Origin: JBJELF01 sp051879015
GTDB taxonomy: Bacteria > Bacillota > Clostridia > Lachnospirales > Lachnospiraceae
DNA length: 61,008 nucleotides
Assembly (NCBI GenBank): GCA_051879015.1
Contig: JBJELF010000055.1
Span: forward strand, 1 to 61,008
Direction of reading: 5' to 3'
The translations under genes and the position numbers were made by a program. This document shows, piece by piece, positions 37,634 to 48,527 of the stretch; position 1 is the stretch's first letter, and the number at the start of each line of letters is the position of its first letter. The notes below the pieces were generated by a model, which did not search any database, was not told the DNA's origin, and worked only from the letters and a program-made list of their open reading frames with translations.

Positions 37634-38917
37634 TTATAAATTCACCAATCCGGCCTCTTTCATCTTCTGTAAGGACATCATGATACCAAACTTGGCATGA
37701 TACCAGGTTAGTCCGCCTTGGAAGTAAACGGCATAAGGCGGTTTGATTGGACCATCTGCACTCAGTTCAATGGAAGACCCCTGTACAAAAGCTCCCGCTG
37801 CCATGATAACCTGACTATCGTAACCAGGCATATCCCAAGGCTCCGGAGTGACATAGCTGTCTACTGGTGCAGCAGCCTGAATTCCCTGACAAAAGGCAAT
37901 CACTGCCTCTGGTTTTCCAAATTCTATCGCCTGTATAATATCATGTCTGCTCTCGCTTCCATCTGGAACTACCTTAAATCCAAAGCTCTCATAGAGCCTT
38001 GCCGCAAAAATAGCTCCTTTGAGAGCTCCTGCAGTAACAGTTGGAGCTAAGAAAAATCCCTGATAGAAGGATGGCAGCAATCCTAAATTTGCACCGACTT
38101 CCTGACCCAATCCCGGTGCTGACAAACGATATGCACAGCGGTCAATGCAATCCTTTCTTCCGCAGATATAACCACCAATAGGAGCCAAACCTCCTCCTGG
38201 ATTTTTAATGAGAGAGCCAACAATCATATCTGCACCCACTTCAGATGGTTCGCGCATCTCTACAAACTCACCATAGCAGTTATCCACCATGCAAATAATA
38301 TCTGGCTTAATTCCTTTAATAAAAGAAATAAGCTTACCAATTCGCTCTACAGAAAGAGTTTTTCTTGGCTCATATCCCTTGGAACGCTGAATGGTTACCA
38401 TCTTGGTACGCTCATTGATGGCTGCCTTTATGGCATCATAGTCAAACTCACCATTTGGAAGCAAATTGGCCTGAGCATAAGTTACGCCATACTCTTTCAG
38501 AGAGCATACCGAGTCACGGATACCAATAACCTCCTCTAAGGTATCATATGGCTTGCCCACCGGTGAAAGCAGTTCATCTCCTGGGCGAAGATTGGCAGAA
38601 AGCGCCACTGCCAACGCATGAGTGCCGCAGGTAATAGAAGGACGAACCAAAGCTGCCTCCGTGCGAAAACAATCCGCATAAACCTGTTCTAAAGTCTCAC
38701 GTCCCGAATCATTATAGCCATATCCTGTCGTTGCCGCAAAATGCATCTCTGACACATGATTCTGCTGCATAGCACGCAATACTTTCATTTGATTATACTC
38801 GGCAATTTCGTCTATTTTTTGAAATCTCTGCTCTAAATCTTTTAAAATTTTTTCACTATACTCATAGACTTCCTTTGAAAGTCCCATCGATTGATACATT
38901 TCCTTCATCTGTTCCAT
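37634..38917 (-). CDS. Methionine gamma-lyase-like PLP enzyme (aluminium resistance family)
   Basis: 427 residues, fold-type I PLP enzyme. The Schiff-base lysine sits in GSLIKNPGGGLAPIGGY near residue 234. CMVDNCYGEFVE carries the PLP-binding Asp. It matches the YnbB/'aluminum resistance protein' family, whose substrate is not established. Last gene of the miaA-mutL-mutS-miaB run, 48 bp after miaA. Confidence 0.9.
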   Translation of the reverse strand: MEQMKEMYQSMGLSKEVYEYSEKILKDLEQRFQKIDEIAEYNQMKVLRAMQQNHVSEMHFAATTGYGYNDSGRETLEQVYADCFRTEAALVRPSITCGTHALAVALSANLRPGDELLSPVGKPYDTLEEVIGIRDSVCSLKEYGVTYAQANLLPNGEFDYDAIKAAINERTKMVTIQRSKGYEPRKTLSVERIGKLISFIKGIKPDIICMVDNCYGEFVEMREPSEVGADMIVGSLIKNPGGGLAPIGGYICGRKDCIDRCAYRLSAPGLGQEVGANLGLLPSFYQGFFLAPTVTAGALKGAIFAARLYESFGFKVVPDGSESRHDIIQAIEFGKPEAVIAFCQGIQAAAPVDSYVTPEPWDMPGYDSQVIMAAGAFVQGSSIELSADGPIKPPYAVYFQGGLTWYHAKFGIMMSLQKMKEAGLVNL

Positions 38918-38965
38918 TTTGATTTTTATCTCCTAATTTCTTTTAAACTATCTTTTCATTTCTTT

Positions 38966-39913
38966 TCAATCTCTGACAATTCCTTTTTCCTGGCATATTT
39001 TAATCAAATGTTCCACCAATGATTCTGTATCGGGATAATCCTCCACACAAATCCAAGTGACTGATTTTTCACGGCGAAACCAAGTCAACTGACGCTTTGC
39101 AAAATGTCTCGTGTCTCTCTTTAGAGTATAAATTGCTTCCTCCAAACTGCACTCTCCGTCCAGATAGGTTAATAATTCCTTATAACCAAGACCTTTCATA
39201 GAAACCATATCCTTGGTGCAGCCCTGTGCTGCCAGCCACTTGACTTCCTCCAAAAGTCCTTGCTTCATCATCATATCCACTCGCTGGTCGATTCTGAGGT
39301 AAAGCTCCTCTCGATTTCGATTCAGCACAAAATAAACAAAATCATAGGCAGCCTCTTTTTCTCGCTGCTCCTCATTATGCTCCGAGATAGGTGTGTTGGT
39401 CTGTGTAAAATACTCCAAAGCTCGAATGACACGCTTGCGATTATTTGGATGAATGGTTTCTGCTGATTTTGGATCAACCTTTTTCAATTGCTCATGCAGA
39501 TATACATTCCCTTTTTCTTCTGCTATCTGCTCCATCTGGATGCGAAACTCAGTATTCTCTTCTGTATCTTCAAACTCAATTCCATTTAACAGAGCCTGAA
39601 TGTAAAATCCAGTACCTCCCGTCACAATAGGAATGTGACCGCGCTGATAAATTCCCTCCATAGCCTCCAATGCCATCTGTTGAAAACGCACTACATTAAA
39701 TTCCTCCGACGGATCCAGCACATCAATCAGATGATGCGGCACTCCCTGCATTTCCTCTGGCATAATCTTTGCGGAACCAATGTCCATATGCCGATACACC
39801 TGCATTGAATCAGCACTGACAATCTCTCCTCCAATTTTCTGGGCAAAAGAGATGGAAGTTGCTGTCTTTCCCACCGCCGTTGGCCCCGTCAGAATAATTA
39901 ATTTTCGTTTCAT
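38966..39913 (-). CDS. miaA: tRNA dimethylallyltransferase
   Basis: Adds a dimethylallyl group to A37 of tRNAs reading U-first codons. P-loop LTGPTAVGKTATS at about 7-19, then SADSMQVYRHMDIGSAK, GGTGFYIQALLNG and RDTRHFAKRQLTWFR. Start at ATG 39913 by homology; GTG 39922 is also possible. The downstream modification enzyme MiaB is encoded in the same run. Confidence 0.96.
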   Translation of the reverse strand: MKRKLIILTGPTAVGKTATSISFAQKIGGEIVSADSMQVYRHMDIGSAKIMPEEMQGVPHHLIDVLDPSEEFNVVRFQQMALEAMEGIYQRGHIPIVTGGTGFYIQALLNGIEFEDTEENTEFRIQMEQIAEEKGNVYLHEQLKKVDPKSAETIHPNNRKRVIRALEYFTQTNTPISEHNEEQREKEAAYDFVYFVLNRNREELYLRIDQRVDMMMKQGLLEEVKWLAAQGCTKDMVSMKGLGYKELLTYLDGECSLEEAIYTLKRDTRHFAKRQLTWFRREKSVTWICVEDYPDTESLVEHLIKICQEKGIVRD

Positions 39914-39928
39914 CCTTGTCACACTTTC

Positions 39929-42049
39929 TCAAACAATTCTCTTAAACTTCTTCTCTATCTCATATTTACTCATGGAAATGATAGTTGGTCTGCCATGAGG
40001 ACATGCATAAGGATTTTCCAGAGTCAGCAACTGATCAATCAATGCATCCGCCTCCTGAAAAGACAATGCGTTATTTCCTTTCACCGCTGCCTTACATGCC
40101 ATAGAGGCAATCTTATCTGTCACAATCTGCGATGCCATACGAACCGAATTTTCTTCACCCAGATTATCCAGTAAATCAATCAACAATTCTTTCTCACTCA
40201 ATCCAAACAAATTGGAGGGAATAGCTCTCACTGCGTAATCCTTACCTCCAAAATACTCAATCTCAAAACCTAACTCAGCAAAAGCCTGTCGATGATTCTT
40301 TAAAACTTCTTCTTCCCTGCTGCTCAAAGTCAGCACCCACGGAGGCGTAATCATCTGAGAAAGAATCCTTTTTTCTTTGTAATCTTGAACAAATTTCTCA
40401 TACAATACTTTTTCATGAGCAGCATGCTGATCCATGATAAACAATTTGTCCTCATATTGAATCAGCCAGTAAGTATCAAAAATTTGTCCAATCAGTTTGT
40501 GCTTCACTCTCGCCTGTTTAGAGAGCAGCTTATTGTCGAACATACTCATCTGCTCTCCATTAACCCCATCTAATTCTGTCGTATGTTCTAATTTTGATGA
40601 CCTTACCTCTTCCTGCTTTTGTTCCAAAATTTTTGTTTCTAATACTTCTTCTTTATTTTTCTTATTTTCATCTAACAGTTTTTCTTTTAACTCTTTGGTA
40701 TTGAATGAATCTTTATTGATCTGCTGTTTATTTTCTGATTTCCCTGCTTCCTCAGACAGTATTGCCTTCTCTTGCTTCTTGATTTCTTCGGATGATATCA
40801 CACTTTGTCCATCTCGGTAATTTCCAGCCAAGACCATCTTTTTTCCCTCAATCGGCATCTGAGCCTGTTCTGCTTTTTGCAGCTGACTCAGGCTGACTAC
40901 CGGCTCCGGCTGATAGGAACTTTTCGACTCAGATACCTGATTCCATTTTTGCAAATCCTCCTCTAACTGTCTCTTCTCAAAAGGCTCTGCACGGCTAAAC
41001 TCCACGGCATCGTCTCCCACTTTTTCCTTTTCTTCTGTCAATTGGGTCTGAGGGATAAACTCTTTCTGTGCTAAGGCTGCACCAAGCATCCGATAAAGCT
41101 CATCACAGATATCCTGCTCCTGCTTAAAGCGCAGTTCCATCTTATTAGGATGCACATTGACATCCACATAGTCAGAATCAATCTCAATATAAAGCACCAC
41201 AAAGGGATATCGATGCTGCATCATAAAAGGCTTATAGGCATCCTCAATCGCTTTTGCCAAGAGTACACTCTTAATATATCTTCCATTAATAAAATAAGTC
41301 TCAAAAGTACGATTGCCCCGGGCAATCACTGGTTTACCAATCACGCCCTGGACACGCAAAAATTGCCCCTGACTATTTATATTTAACACATTGGAGGATA
41401 CATCCTTGCCATAAATCATATAAATCAAATCCCTGATACGTCCACTTCCCGTCGTATGGAGACGATTTTGTCCATTGACAATCAATCGCAATGAAACCTT
41501 TGGATGAGACAAAGCCATATGCTCCGCTACATCAATAACATATCCAGCCTCTGTAGAGGGAGATTTTAAAAACTTTCTTCTCGCTGGCGTATTGTAAAAT
41601 AAATTTTGTATCAAAAAAGTGGTACCCTCCGGCGCACCAATCTCATCCATAGACTGCTCTTCGCCTCCATGGATAACATAGCTGACACCAGTAAGGGAAT
41701 CCGCAGTCTTGGTAATCAATTCCACTTGAGCCACTGCTGCAATACTGGATAATGCTTCTCCTCGAAATCCCAAGGTACTAATATCAAATAAATCAGCCGC
41801 TTTCCGAATTTTGCTGGTACTATGTCTCAAAAAAGCGACGCGTACTTCCTCCTTTGGAATTCCACAGCCATTATCTGTGATACGAATCAAATCAATGCCA
41901 CCATTTTTAATTTCTATGGTGATGGCAGTTGCCCCCGCATCAATGGCATTTTCCACCAGCTCCTTAACCACAGAGGATGGGCGCTCCACCACTTCTCCCG
42001 CTGCAATCTGGTTGATTGTCGCCTGATCCAGCACTTCAATATGCGCCAT
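39929..42049 (-). CDS. mutL: DNA mismatch repair protein MutL
   Basis: Start at 42049 (MAHIEVLDQATINQIAAGEV). About 706 residues. GHKL ATPase domain with VKELVENAIDAGAT, DNGCGI and GFRGEALSSIAAV; a charged linker at about 335-500; and a C-terminal endonuclease domain with DQHAAHEKVLYE near 535 and CPHGRPT near the end. The DQHA(x)2E(x)4E motif marks a nicking MutL, as expected for a MutH-less organism. Confidence 0.97.
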   Translation of the reverse strand: MAHIEVLDQATINQIAAGEVVERPSSVVKELVENAIDAGATAITIEIKNGGIDLIRITDNGCGIPKEEVRVAFLRHSTSKIRKAADLFDISTLGFRGEALSSIAAVAQVELITKTADSLTGVSYVIHGGEEQSMDEIGAPEGTTFLIQNLFYNTPARRKFLKSPSTEAGYVIDVAEHMALSHPKVSLRLIVNGQNRLHTTGSGRIRDLIYMIYGKDVSSNVLNINSQGQFLRVQGVIGKPVIARGNRTFETYFINGRYIKSVLLAKAIEDAYKPFMMQHRYPFVVLYIEIDSDYVDVNVHPNKMELRFKQEQDICDELYRMLGAALAQKEFIPQTQLTEEKEKVGDDAVEFSRAEPFEKRQLEEDLQKWNQVSESKSSYQPEPVVSLSQLQKAEQAQMPIEGKKMVLAGNYRDGQSVISSEEIKKQEKAILSEEAGKSENKQQINKDSFNTKELKEKLLDENKKNKEEVLETKILEQKQEEVRSSKLEHTTELDGVNGEQMSMFDNKLLSKQARVKHKLIGQIFDTYWLIQYEDKLFIMDQHAAHEKVLYEKFVQDYKEKRILSQMITPPWVLTLSSREEEVLKNHRQAFAELGFEIEYFGGKDYAVRAIPSNLFGLSEKELLIDLLDNLGEENSVRMASQIVTDKIASMACKAAVKGNNALSFQEADALIDQLLTLENPYACPHGRPTIISMSKYEIEKKFKRIV

Positions 42050-42089
42050 ATCCTTCACTTCCTTCTCTTCCTTCTTTATTCATATAAAT

Positions 42090-42122
42090 ATGAGACGTAT
42101 GACCTTTTGACCCTAGTATCAT
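42090..42122. repeat. R2 half copy
   Basis: TGAGACGTATGACCTTTTGACCCTAGTATCAT, the right half of R2, a few bases beyond the mutS stop codon in the mutS-mutL gap. Confidence 0.65.
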
Positions 42123-42127
42123 CTCAT

Positions 42128-44806
42128 CTAAATGCGATTCTTTACTCTAGCCTGCAACTGATATAACATATTCAGTGCATCGATCGGTGTCATGCGCGCT
42201 AACTCAAGTCCTTTTATTTCTTCTATTATATCATCATTTTGCACCGTTTCAAGCAAAGTCAACTGATTTTGATCTACATCATCTGGGCGCTTAACTCGCT
42301 TTCGGGATGGAATTTTATTGGCACTCAGCTGCGCTACCTCCCTGGCACGAGAAGCAATGTCCGCATCACTTAGTTCCTGCACCAACTCCTTAGCTCGCTG
42401 AATCACTCGATCTGGAACTCCTGCCAGACGAGCCACCTGAATACCATAACTTTTGTCTGCACCTCCCTTGACAATTTTTCGCAGGAAAATAATATCTTCT
42501 CCCTGCTCCTTGACCGCAATACAATAATTGTTGACACCGCTTAGCGTGCCCTCTAATTCCGTCAACTCATGATAATGTGTCGCAAACAAAGTCTTGGCTC
42601 CCAACATTTTGGAATCACTAATATATTCCACTACCGCCCATGCGATGCTCATTCCATCAAAAGTACTAGTACCTCGACCAATCTCATCCAACACAAGTAA
42701 GCTATTTCGAGTGGCATTTTTTAAGATATTTGCCACCTCATTCATCTCCACCATAAAGGTACTCTGACCTGACGCCAAATCATCAGAAGCTCCCACACGG
42801 GTAAAAATGCGATCACAGATGCCGATATTTGCCTTGTCTGCCGGTACAAAGGAACCAATCTGCGCCATCAAAGTAATCAATGCCACTTGTCTCATATAAG
42901 TGGACTTTCCTGCCATGTTAGGTCCTGTGATAATTGCAACACGATTTGCTCCATTGTCTAAATAGACATCATTGGCCACAAACATTCCATTTTTGGTCAT
43001 CAACTCTACCACAGGATGACGACCATTTTTAATGCTGATAATCCCTTTCTCATTAATCTTTGGCTTGACATACTGATTTTTCTGAGCCACTGTCGCCAAA
43101 GAAGCTAGCGCATCTAACATAGCCACTGCATGAGCCGTCTGCTGCACACGTTCCACCTCGCCGGCAATGGTATCCCTCACCGTACAAAACAGCTGATACT
43201 CCAACGTAAACAGTCTATCCTCCGCACCTACAATCAAATTTTCCAATTCCTTCAATTCCGGAGTGATATAGCGCTCCGCGTTGACTAAGGTCTGCTTTCT
43301 CTGATAATTTGCAGGAACCGAATCTTTAAAGGTATTAGTCACTTCAATGCAGTAGCCAAAAACTTTATTATATTTAATTTTGAGCGACTTAATACCTGTG
43401 CTCTCTCGCTCCTTTTGCTCTAAATCAGAAATCCACTGTTTGCCATCCGTTTTTGAGCGGCGCAGCTTATCTGCTTCCTCATCAAACCCATCCTTAATAA
43501 TACCACCCTCACGTACCGTAATCGGAGGATTCTCCACAATGGATTCCTCCAAAAGTTTACACAAATCCTCCAACCCATCCATCTGTTCCTCTAACTCTTT
43601 TAGGAATGGAGTCTCAAACTGTTTTACCAGATATTTAATATTTGGCAGCATCTTTAAAGAATTTTTTAATGCTATCAAATCTTTCGGATTAGCCGACTGA
43701 TAACTGATACGTGCAATCAAACGCTCCATATCATAGATAGGATTTAAATACTCTCTCAATTCCTCACGATCGATGAATTTATCCACCAACTCTTCTACCG
43801 CTTCCTGACGCTTCAAAATTTCATTTTTATTGATTAGAGGCTGCTCTAAAAAACGTCGCAGCATACGAGCTCCCATGGCAGTTTGTGTCTTGTCAAGCAC
43901 CCACAGCAGAGAGCCTCTCTTCTGTTTCTCCCGCAGCGTCTCCGTCAATTCCAAATTTCTTCTAGTGGAAGTGTCAATAATCATATACTTACCGGTCTGA
44001 TAAGTTTTTACTACAGAAATATAACTTAAATCTCGCTTCTGTGTCTCATGCAGATAAGTCAGCAGGGCTCCAGCCGCAAAACTTCCAGTCTCATATTGAG
44101 CAAGACCCACATCCTCCAGCGTGTTAGCGTGAAATTGCTTTTGAATCTCTTTCCATGCATTGTCCTGATTAAAATAATTGTTATTCAAGGTACTCAAAGA
44201 AAAAGAAATACGCTCCTTCAAATCATCTAAATCAACCCCGCTCATAATAAAAGCTTCATTGACCAACACTTCAGAAGGAGTAAAACGAAAAATCTCATCG
44301 CACAGTTCCTGTGTCGTCGATATCTCCGTAACATAAAAATCGCCTGTTGACACATCCGCAACTGCAAGACCAAACATCTTATCCATGTATGCAACAGACA
44401 TAATATAGTTATTTTTTCCTTCCTCCAACGCCTCGCCACTGGTAATCGTACCTGGCGTCACAACACGCAAAACTTCTCTTTGCATCAGTCCTTTTGTCGT
44501 CGCAGGATCTCCCAACTGCTCAGCAACAGCCACCTTATATCCCTTTTGCACCAACCGATTGATATAGGTATCTGCAGCATGATGAGGAACTCCACACATG
44601 GGAGCCCTATCCTGCATTCCACAATCCTTCCCCGTTAGTGCGATTTCCAACGCTCTGGAGGCATTGATGGCATCATCAAAAAACATTTCATAGAAGTCCC
44701 CGAGACGGTAAAATAAAATACAGTCTCGGTATTCCAACTTGGTCTCCAAATACTTTCTCATCATAGGAGATAGGCTGTCAATTTTTAAAATATCTTCTAT
44801 TTCCAT
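42128..44806 (-). CDS. mutS: DNA mismatch repair protein MutS
   Basis: 892 residues. Mismatch-binding domain with LFYRLGDFYEMFFDDA, where the Phe-x-Glu is FYE; Walker A GPNMAGKST near residue 629; VLDEIGRGTSTFDG; FATHYHELTELE. Full length. Followed by mutL after an R2 half repeat. Confidence 0.98.
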   Translation of the reverse strand: MEIEDILKIDSLSPMMRKYLETKLEYRDCILFYRLGDFYEMFFDDAINASRALEIALTGKDCGMQDRAPMCGVPHHAADTYINRLVQKGYKVAVAEQLGDPATTKGLMQREVLRVVTPGTITSGEALEEGKNNYIMSVAYMDKMFGLAVADVSTGDFYVTEISTTQELCDEIFRFTPSEVLVNEAFIMSGVDLDDLKERISFSLSTLNNNYFNQDNAWKEIQKQFHANTLEDVGLAQYETGSFAAGALLTYLHETQKRDLSYISVVKTYQTGKYMIIDTSTRRNLELTETLREKQKRGSLLWVLDKTQTAMGARMLRRFLEQPLINKNEILKRQEAVEELVDKFIDREELREYLNPIYDMERLIARISYQSANPKDLIALKNSLKMLPNIKYLVKQFETPFLKELEEQMDGLEDLCKLLEESIVENPPITVREGGIIKDGFDEEADKLRRSKTDGKQWISDLEQKERESTGIKSLKIKYNKVFGYCIEVTNTFKDSVPANYQRKQTLVNAERYITPELKELENLIVGAEDRLFTLEYQLFCTVRDTIAGEVERVQQTAHAVAMLDALASLATVAQKNQYVKPKINEKGIISIKNGRHPVVELMTKNGMFVANDVYLDNGANRVAIITGPNMAGKSTYMRQVALITLMAQIGSFVPADKANIGICDRIFTRVGASDDLASGQSTFMVEMNEVANILKNATRNSLLVLDEIGRGTSTFDGMSIAWAVVEYISDSKMLGAKTLFATHYHELTELEGTLSGVNNYCIAVKEQGEDIIFLRKIVKGGADKSYGIQVARLAGVPDRVIQRAKELVQELSDADIASRAREVAQLSANKIPSRKRVKRPDDVDQNQLTLLETVQNDDIIEEIKGLELARMTPIDALNMLYQLQARVKNRI

Positions 44807-44854
44807 CTTTTATTTCTCTTCTCTTTCTAACATTCCGCTTCTGGAAAATAATTT

Positions 44855-46300
44855 TTACTCCACCATGGTGCCCATATAATAAAATCCTTTCGATTCCTCA
44901 AGCGTTACATTGACAATATGTCCAATCAGGCTTTTGTCTCCTGCAAAATGCACCATCACATTATTACTCAATCTTCCAGTTACATAAGCTGGATTTTTCT
45001 CATCAATTCCTTCCACTAAGGCAGATAAAGTCTTTCCAAGATCTTTCTTGCACATTTCAGAAGAAATTTCCTGGACTTCCTTCAGAAGACGTTCAAAACG
45101 TGGCTTAATCACTTCCGCTGGCACTTGCTCCATAGCAGCTGCTGGAGTGCCTGTTCTTGGAGAATAGATAAAAGTGAAGGCACTATCATAGCGCACAGTT
45201 CTCACCACGTCCATGGTTTCCTCGAAATCTTCTTCTGTCTCTCCCGGGAATCCCACAATAATATCTGTTGTGATAGAAATATCTGGAATCTCACGACGAA
45301 TCTTTAATGCTAACTCTACATACTGCTCCTTGGTATATCGACGATTCATCATCTTTAAGATACGGCTGCTGCCCGACTGCAGTGGAAGATGCAGATGACG
45401 ACAAATTTTCTTAGAATTTTTCATTACCTCAATCAGTTCGTCTGACAAATCCTTTGGATGAGAAGTCATAAAACGGATACGCTCTAATCCTTCAATTTTT
45501 TCTATTTCCTTCAAAAGTTCGGCAAAAGTCATCGGATGCTCTAAATTCTTTCCATAAGAATTAACATTTTGACCTAAGAGCATAATTTCCACGACACCAT
45601 CTGACACCAAATGTTTGATTTCACGGATAATTTCTTCAGGCTCACGGCTGCGCTCACGCCCCCGCACATAGGGCACAATACAGTAAGTACAGAAGTTATT
45701 ACAGCCGAACATAATATTAACACCTGACTTAAAAGAGTACTTACGCTCCGATGGCAAATCCTCTACAATCTGCTCCGTACCCTCCCACACATCAATTACC
45801 ATCTTTTTAGAATTGAATCGTCGATACAAAATTTCCGCTAATTTAAAAATGTTGTGAGTGCCAAAGACAATATCCACAAAACGATAACTCTTGCGAATCG
45901 TCTCAATCACCTCTGGCTCCTGCATCATACAGCCACACAATCCAATCATCATATGGGGATTTTTGCGCTTTAAGCTGTTGAGATAGCCCAATCGTCCGTA
46001 TACCTTCTGATTAGCATTGTCACGTACCGTACAGGTGTTATAGAGTACCAAGTCAGCATCTTCCTCCCGCTCAGTCTCCTCATAGCCAATCTGGCTCAAA
46101 ATTCCCAATAGTTTCTCTGAATCTCTTGCATTCATCTGACAGCCAAAGGTCTGAATACAACAATACAAAGGACGACCTGCTTCCTTTCTCTTTTTCTCTA
46201 AAATCTGCTTACATTTTTCCATGTATTCCTGCTGAATCACAGACTCATCCGATAATTTTCTTAATTCTCTCTCTTTATTTTCCTGAATATTCACCATCAT
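44855..46300 (-). CDS. miaB: tRNA-2-methylthio-N6-dimethylallyladenosine synthase
   Basis: About 481 residues from 46300 (MMVNIQENKERELR); the frame is open to 46357 and in-frame ATGs at 46324 and 46309 are possible. UPF0004 domain with TFGCQMNARDSEKL and GCMMQE, radical-SAM motif GCNNFCTYCIVPYVRGRE, and C-terminal TRAM. It methylthiolates the i6A37 made by MiaA. It has a longer N-terminus than E. coli MiaB, as in other Clostridia. Confidence 0.95.
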   Translation of the reverse strand: MMVNIQENKERELRKLSDESVIQQEYMEKCKQILEKKRKEAGRPLYCCIQTFGCQMNARDSEKLLGILSQIGYEETEREEDADLVLYNTCTVRDNANQKVYGRLGYLNSLKRKNPHMMIGLCGCMMQEPEVIETIRKSYRFVDIVFGTHNIFKLAEILYRRFNSKKMVIDVWEGTEQIVEDLPSERKYSFKSGVNIMFGCNNFCTYCIVPYVRGRERSREPEEIIREIKHLVSDGVVEIMLLGQNVNSYGKNLEHPMTFAELLKEIEKIEGLERIRFMTSHPKDLSDELIEVMKNSKKICRHLHLPLQSGSSRILKMMNRRYTKEQYVELALKIRREIPDISITTDIIVGFPGETEEDFEETMDVVRTVRYDSAFTFIYSPRTGTPAAAMEQVPAEVIKPRFERLLKEVQEISSEMCKKDLGKTLSALVEGIDEKNPAYVTGRLSNNVMVHFAGDKSLIGHIVNVTLEESKGFYYMGTMVE

Positions 46301-46372
46301 TTTTCTCATCCTATCATTATTCATAATCATACCTGCCGACACCCGCAAAGCAGGCATACTCGTTTACAGTTA

Positions 46373-47734
46373 TTATCCTATCATTACCTTCTCAGTTGGC
46401 AGAGTTACCTTCGGTACTATTTTTCTCGTCATAAAAAAGGTCGCAAAGGACATACTGCCAATTCGGCCGCAATACATCAAAATAATAATAATTACACGCG
46501 AAGGTGCTGTCAGTGCTCTTGTTACACCAGTACTCATACCTACCGTGCCAATGGCCGAAAAAACTTCAAAAATCACATCAGAAAAGGCAATCGACTGAAT
46601 TCCACTAATAGCAATACCCGCACAGATTGCTAACATTAAATTCAGCATTAACACATTACTTGCCTTTTGAATGGCCTCCCCGTTAATTCGTCTGCCAAAT
46701 ACATTGCATCCAGTCGCATTTTTTAGATTGGAAAATACATACAAAAACATAACGGTAATAGTTACAGTCTTGACACCACCCGCCGTAGATCCTGGGCTTC
46801 CGCCAATGAACATTAGTACAATGGTCAGCAGCAGCGAAGCTGGCGTTAGACTTCCTGTATCAATCGTATTAAATCCTGCTGTACGAGGTGTCACCGCAGA
46901 AAACAGAGCAGAAGCAAGACACTCACTGACATTCATATCTGCCATCAGATTATCTCTCTCAAAAATCAGGAATAATACGGTTCCTATTACTATCAAAATG
47001 AGATTGGATATCAATACCAATTTCGTATGCAGACTGTATGATTTAAAATGAAATTTGCAAACACTTAAATCGTCCCAGACCAGAAAGCCCAATCCTCCTA
47101 TTAAAATGAGCATCACCAATACCAAATTGACCAGCCAATCTCCATAATATCCACAAAAAGAACTGTACTCCCCATACTTACTGCCCATCAAATCAAATCC
47201 TGCATTGCAAAAGGCTGAAATGGAATGGAAAATACTATAATAAATCCCCTTTGCAGGACCATACTCGGGAATAAAACGAATGGAGAGTAGGATTGCCCCG
47301 CTCCCCTCAAACAGGATTGTACCATATATAATTTTTTTAACCAGACGCAAAAGACCGCCTGTATGTCCCACATTGATGCTTTCCTGCAGCAATTCTCTCA
47401 TACGCAAATTTACTTTGCGCTTCAATAACATTGAAAATAGAACACCAATTGTGACAAATCCAAGTCCACCGATTTGAATCATACTCAAGATAATCAGCTG
47501 ACCAAATGTACTCCATCCAGTTGCTGTATCCCGAACCACCAAGCCCGTCACGCAGCTTGCGCTCGTTGCGGTAAAAAGAGCAGTTAAGAAATCACAACTC
47601 TGTCCATCTCGTGAAGCTATGGGCAGCATCAACAGCATCGTTCCTATCAAGATAATGATTAAAAATCCCAATGCAATGATCTGGGTCTGAGTTAATTGCC
47701 TCAAAACTTTTTGTTCATGTTGTTGCCTTTTCAA
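46373..47734 (-). CDS. KtrB/TrkH-type potassium transporter subunit
   Basis: 453 residues, four M1-P-M2 units. Filter-like segments SASCVTGLVVRDT, SAFCNAGFDL, TPRTAGFNTID and GTVGMSTGVT. Imports K+, normally with a soluble KtrA/TrkA regulator; no such gene is adjacent. Separated from miaB by a short gap and preceded by an unknown gene. Confidence 0.94.
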   Translation of the reverse strand: MKRQQHEQKVLRQLTQTQIIALGFLIIILIGTMLLMLPIASRDGQSCDFLTALFTATSASCVTGLVVRDTATGWSTFGQLIILSMIQIGGLGFVTIGVLFSMLLKRKVNLRMRELLQESINVGHTGGLLRLVKKIIYGTILFEGSGAILLSIRFIPEYGPAKGIYYSIFHSISAFCNAGFDLMGSKYGEYSSFCGYYGDWLVNLVLVMLILIGGLGFLVWDDLSVCKFHFKSYSLHTKLVLISNLILIVIGTVLFLIFERDNLMADMNVSECLASALFSAVTPRTAGFNTIDTGSLTPASLLLTIVLMFIGGSPGSTAGGVKTVTITVMFLYVFSNLKNATGCNVFGRRINGEAIQKASNVLMLNLMLAICAGIAISGIQSIAFSDVIFEVFSAIGTVGMSTGVTRALTAPSRVIIIILMYCGRIGSMSFATFFMTRKIVPKVTLPTEKVMIG

Positions 47735-47770
47735 ATGTCCTCCATTCTGCTATCTTAGTCGACAGCTTCA

Positions 47771-48271
47771 TCAATCATTTTTTCTCACACATTCTGACAG
47801 ATTGAAAGGAATCTGCTGTTTTACCAGTTTTTCTTCCTCAGCTGCGGCATCATGCAGAGTCAGCTGCACTTCTGAGATAAACTCAGAAAGTTCACGAATT
47901 TTTAATAAATCATAGATATCCTGCTGCTCATCAATCCATTTCCAACAGATATGTTCGGCATAGATATTTTTTAAATTGTCATACTCTACCAAGTCCAACG
48001 GCTCATTTACTTTTATATAAACACAAGTTGCCTTCTGTGAAAACTGAAGCAGCCAATTTTTTAATTGATTCAAATCTTCCAAAGCATTTATATTGGTCTG
48101 CCCTTTTTTAGGTCTCCAATCAGCTGGCAAAAGGGCAATATACCATTTGCTGTATATTTTATTTTTTTCCTGCTCCAATTCCTGCTCAATACTGCACAGT
48201 AACTCAGCGATATCGTTTACTAACTTTAAAATATTTTCTATTTTAATATAATTTTCTTTTCTGCTGTCCAT
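47771..48271 (-). CDS. Unknown helical protein upstream of the K+ transporter
   Basis: Start at 48271 (MDSRKENYIKIENIL) with GGGGGT upstream; the frame goes to 48292. 166 residues, no signal or membrane helix. Predicted mostly helical, with a coiled-coil-prone N-terminus (IAELLCSIEQELEQEK) and many aromatic residues such as WYIALLPADWRPKK. I do not recognise it. It lies 36 bp before the transporter gene and is probably cotranscribed. Confidence 0.65.
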   Translation of the reverse strand: MDSRKENYIKIENILKLVNDIAELLCSIEQELEQEKNKIYSKWYIALLPADWRPKKGQTNINALEDLNQLKNWLLQFSQKATCVYIKVNEPLDLVEYDNLKNIYAEHICWKWIDEQQDIYDLLKIRELSEFISEVQLTLHDAAAEEEKLVKQQIPFNLSECVRKND

Positions 48272-48292
48272 TCGGTACCCCCAGTACATCAA

Positions 48293-48527
48293 TCTTCAGT
48301 AACTGTTCCGTCCCCTTAAGGCATGACTACTGACTGAATAGTTACCATATTTCAATCATTAAGCATTATAGCAAATTTATACTTTTTTTCAACCACTTTT
48401 CTCATTTCCTTCAAAAACTTGCTTCGCAGTATATTCCTTATAGAATTGAATAAAAAACATTTTTCCAATTATCTACCATATCTTACCTATGCTGCATCAG
48501 CAGTTCATTACCTCATACGGATATGCA
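48293..48527. other. Intergenic region without a recognised gene
   Basis: AT-rich; presumably holds the promoter of the downstream run ending in miaA. No convincing ORF or structured element seen. Confidence 0.45.

Noticed and set aside
46373..47734. Complete Trk/Ktr system
   Set aside because: Only the membrane subunit is present; neither neighbour has an RCK/NAD-binding fold signature.
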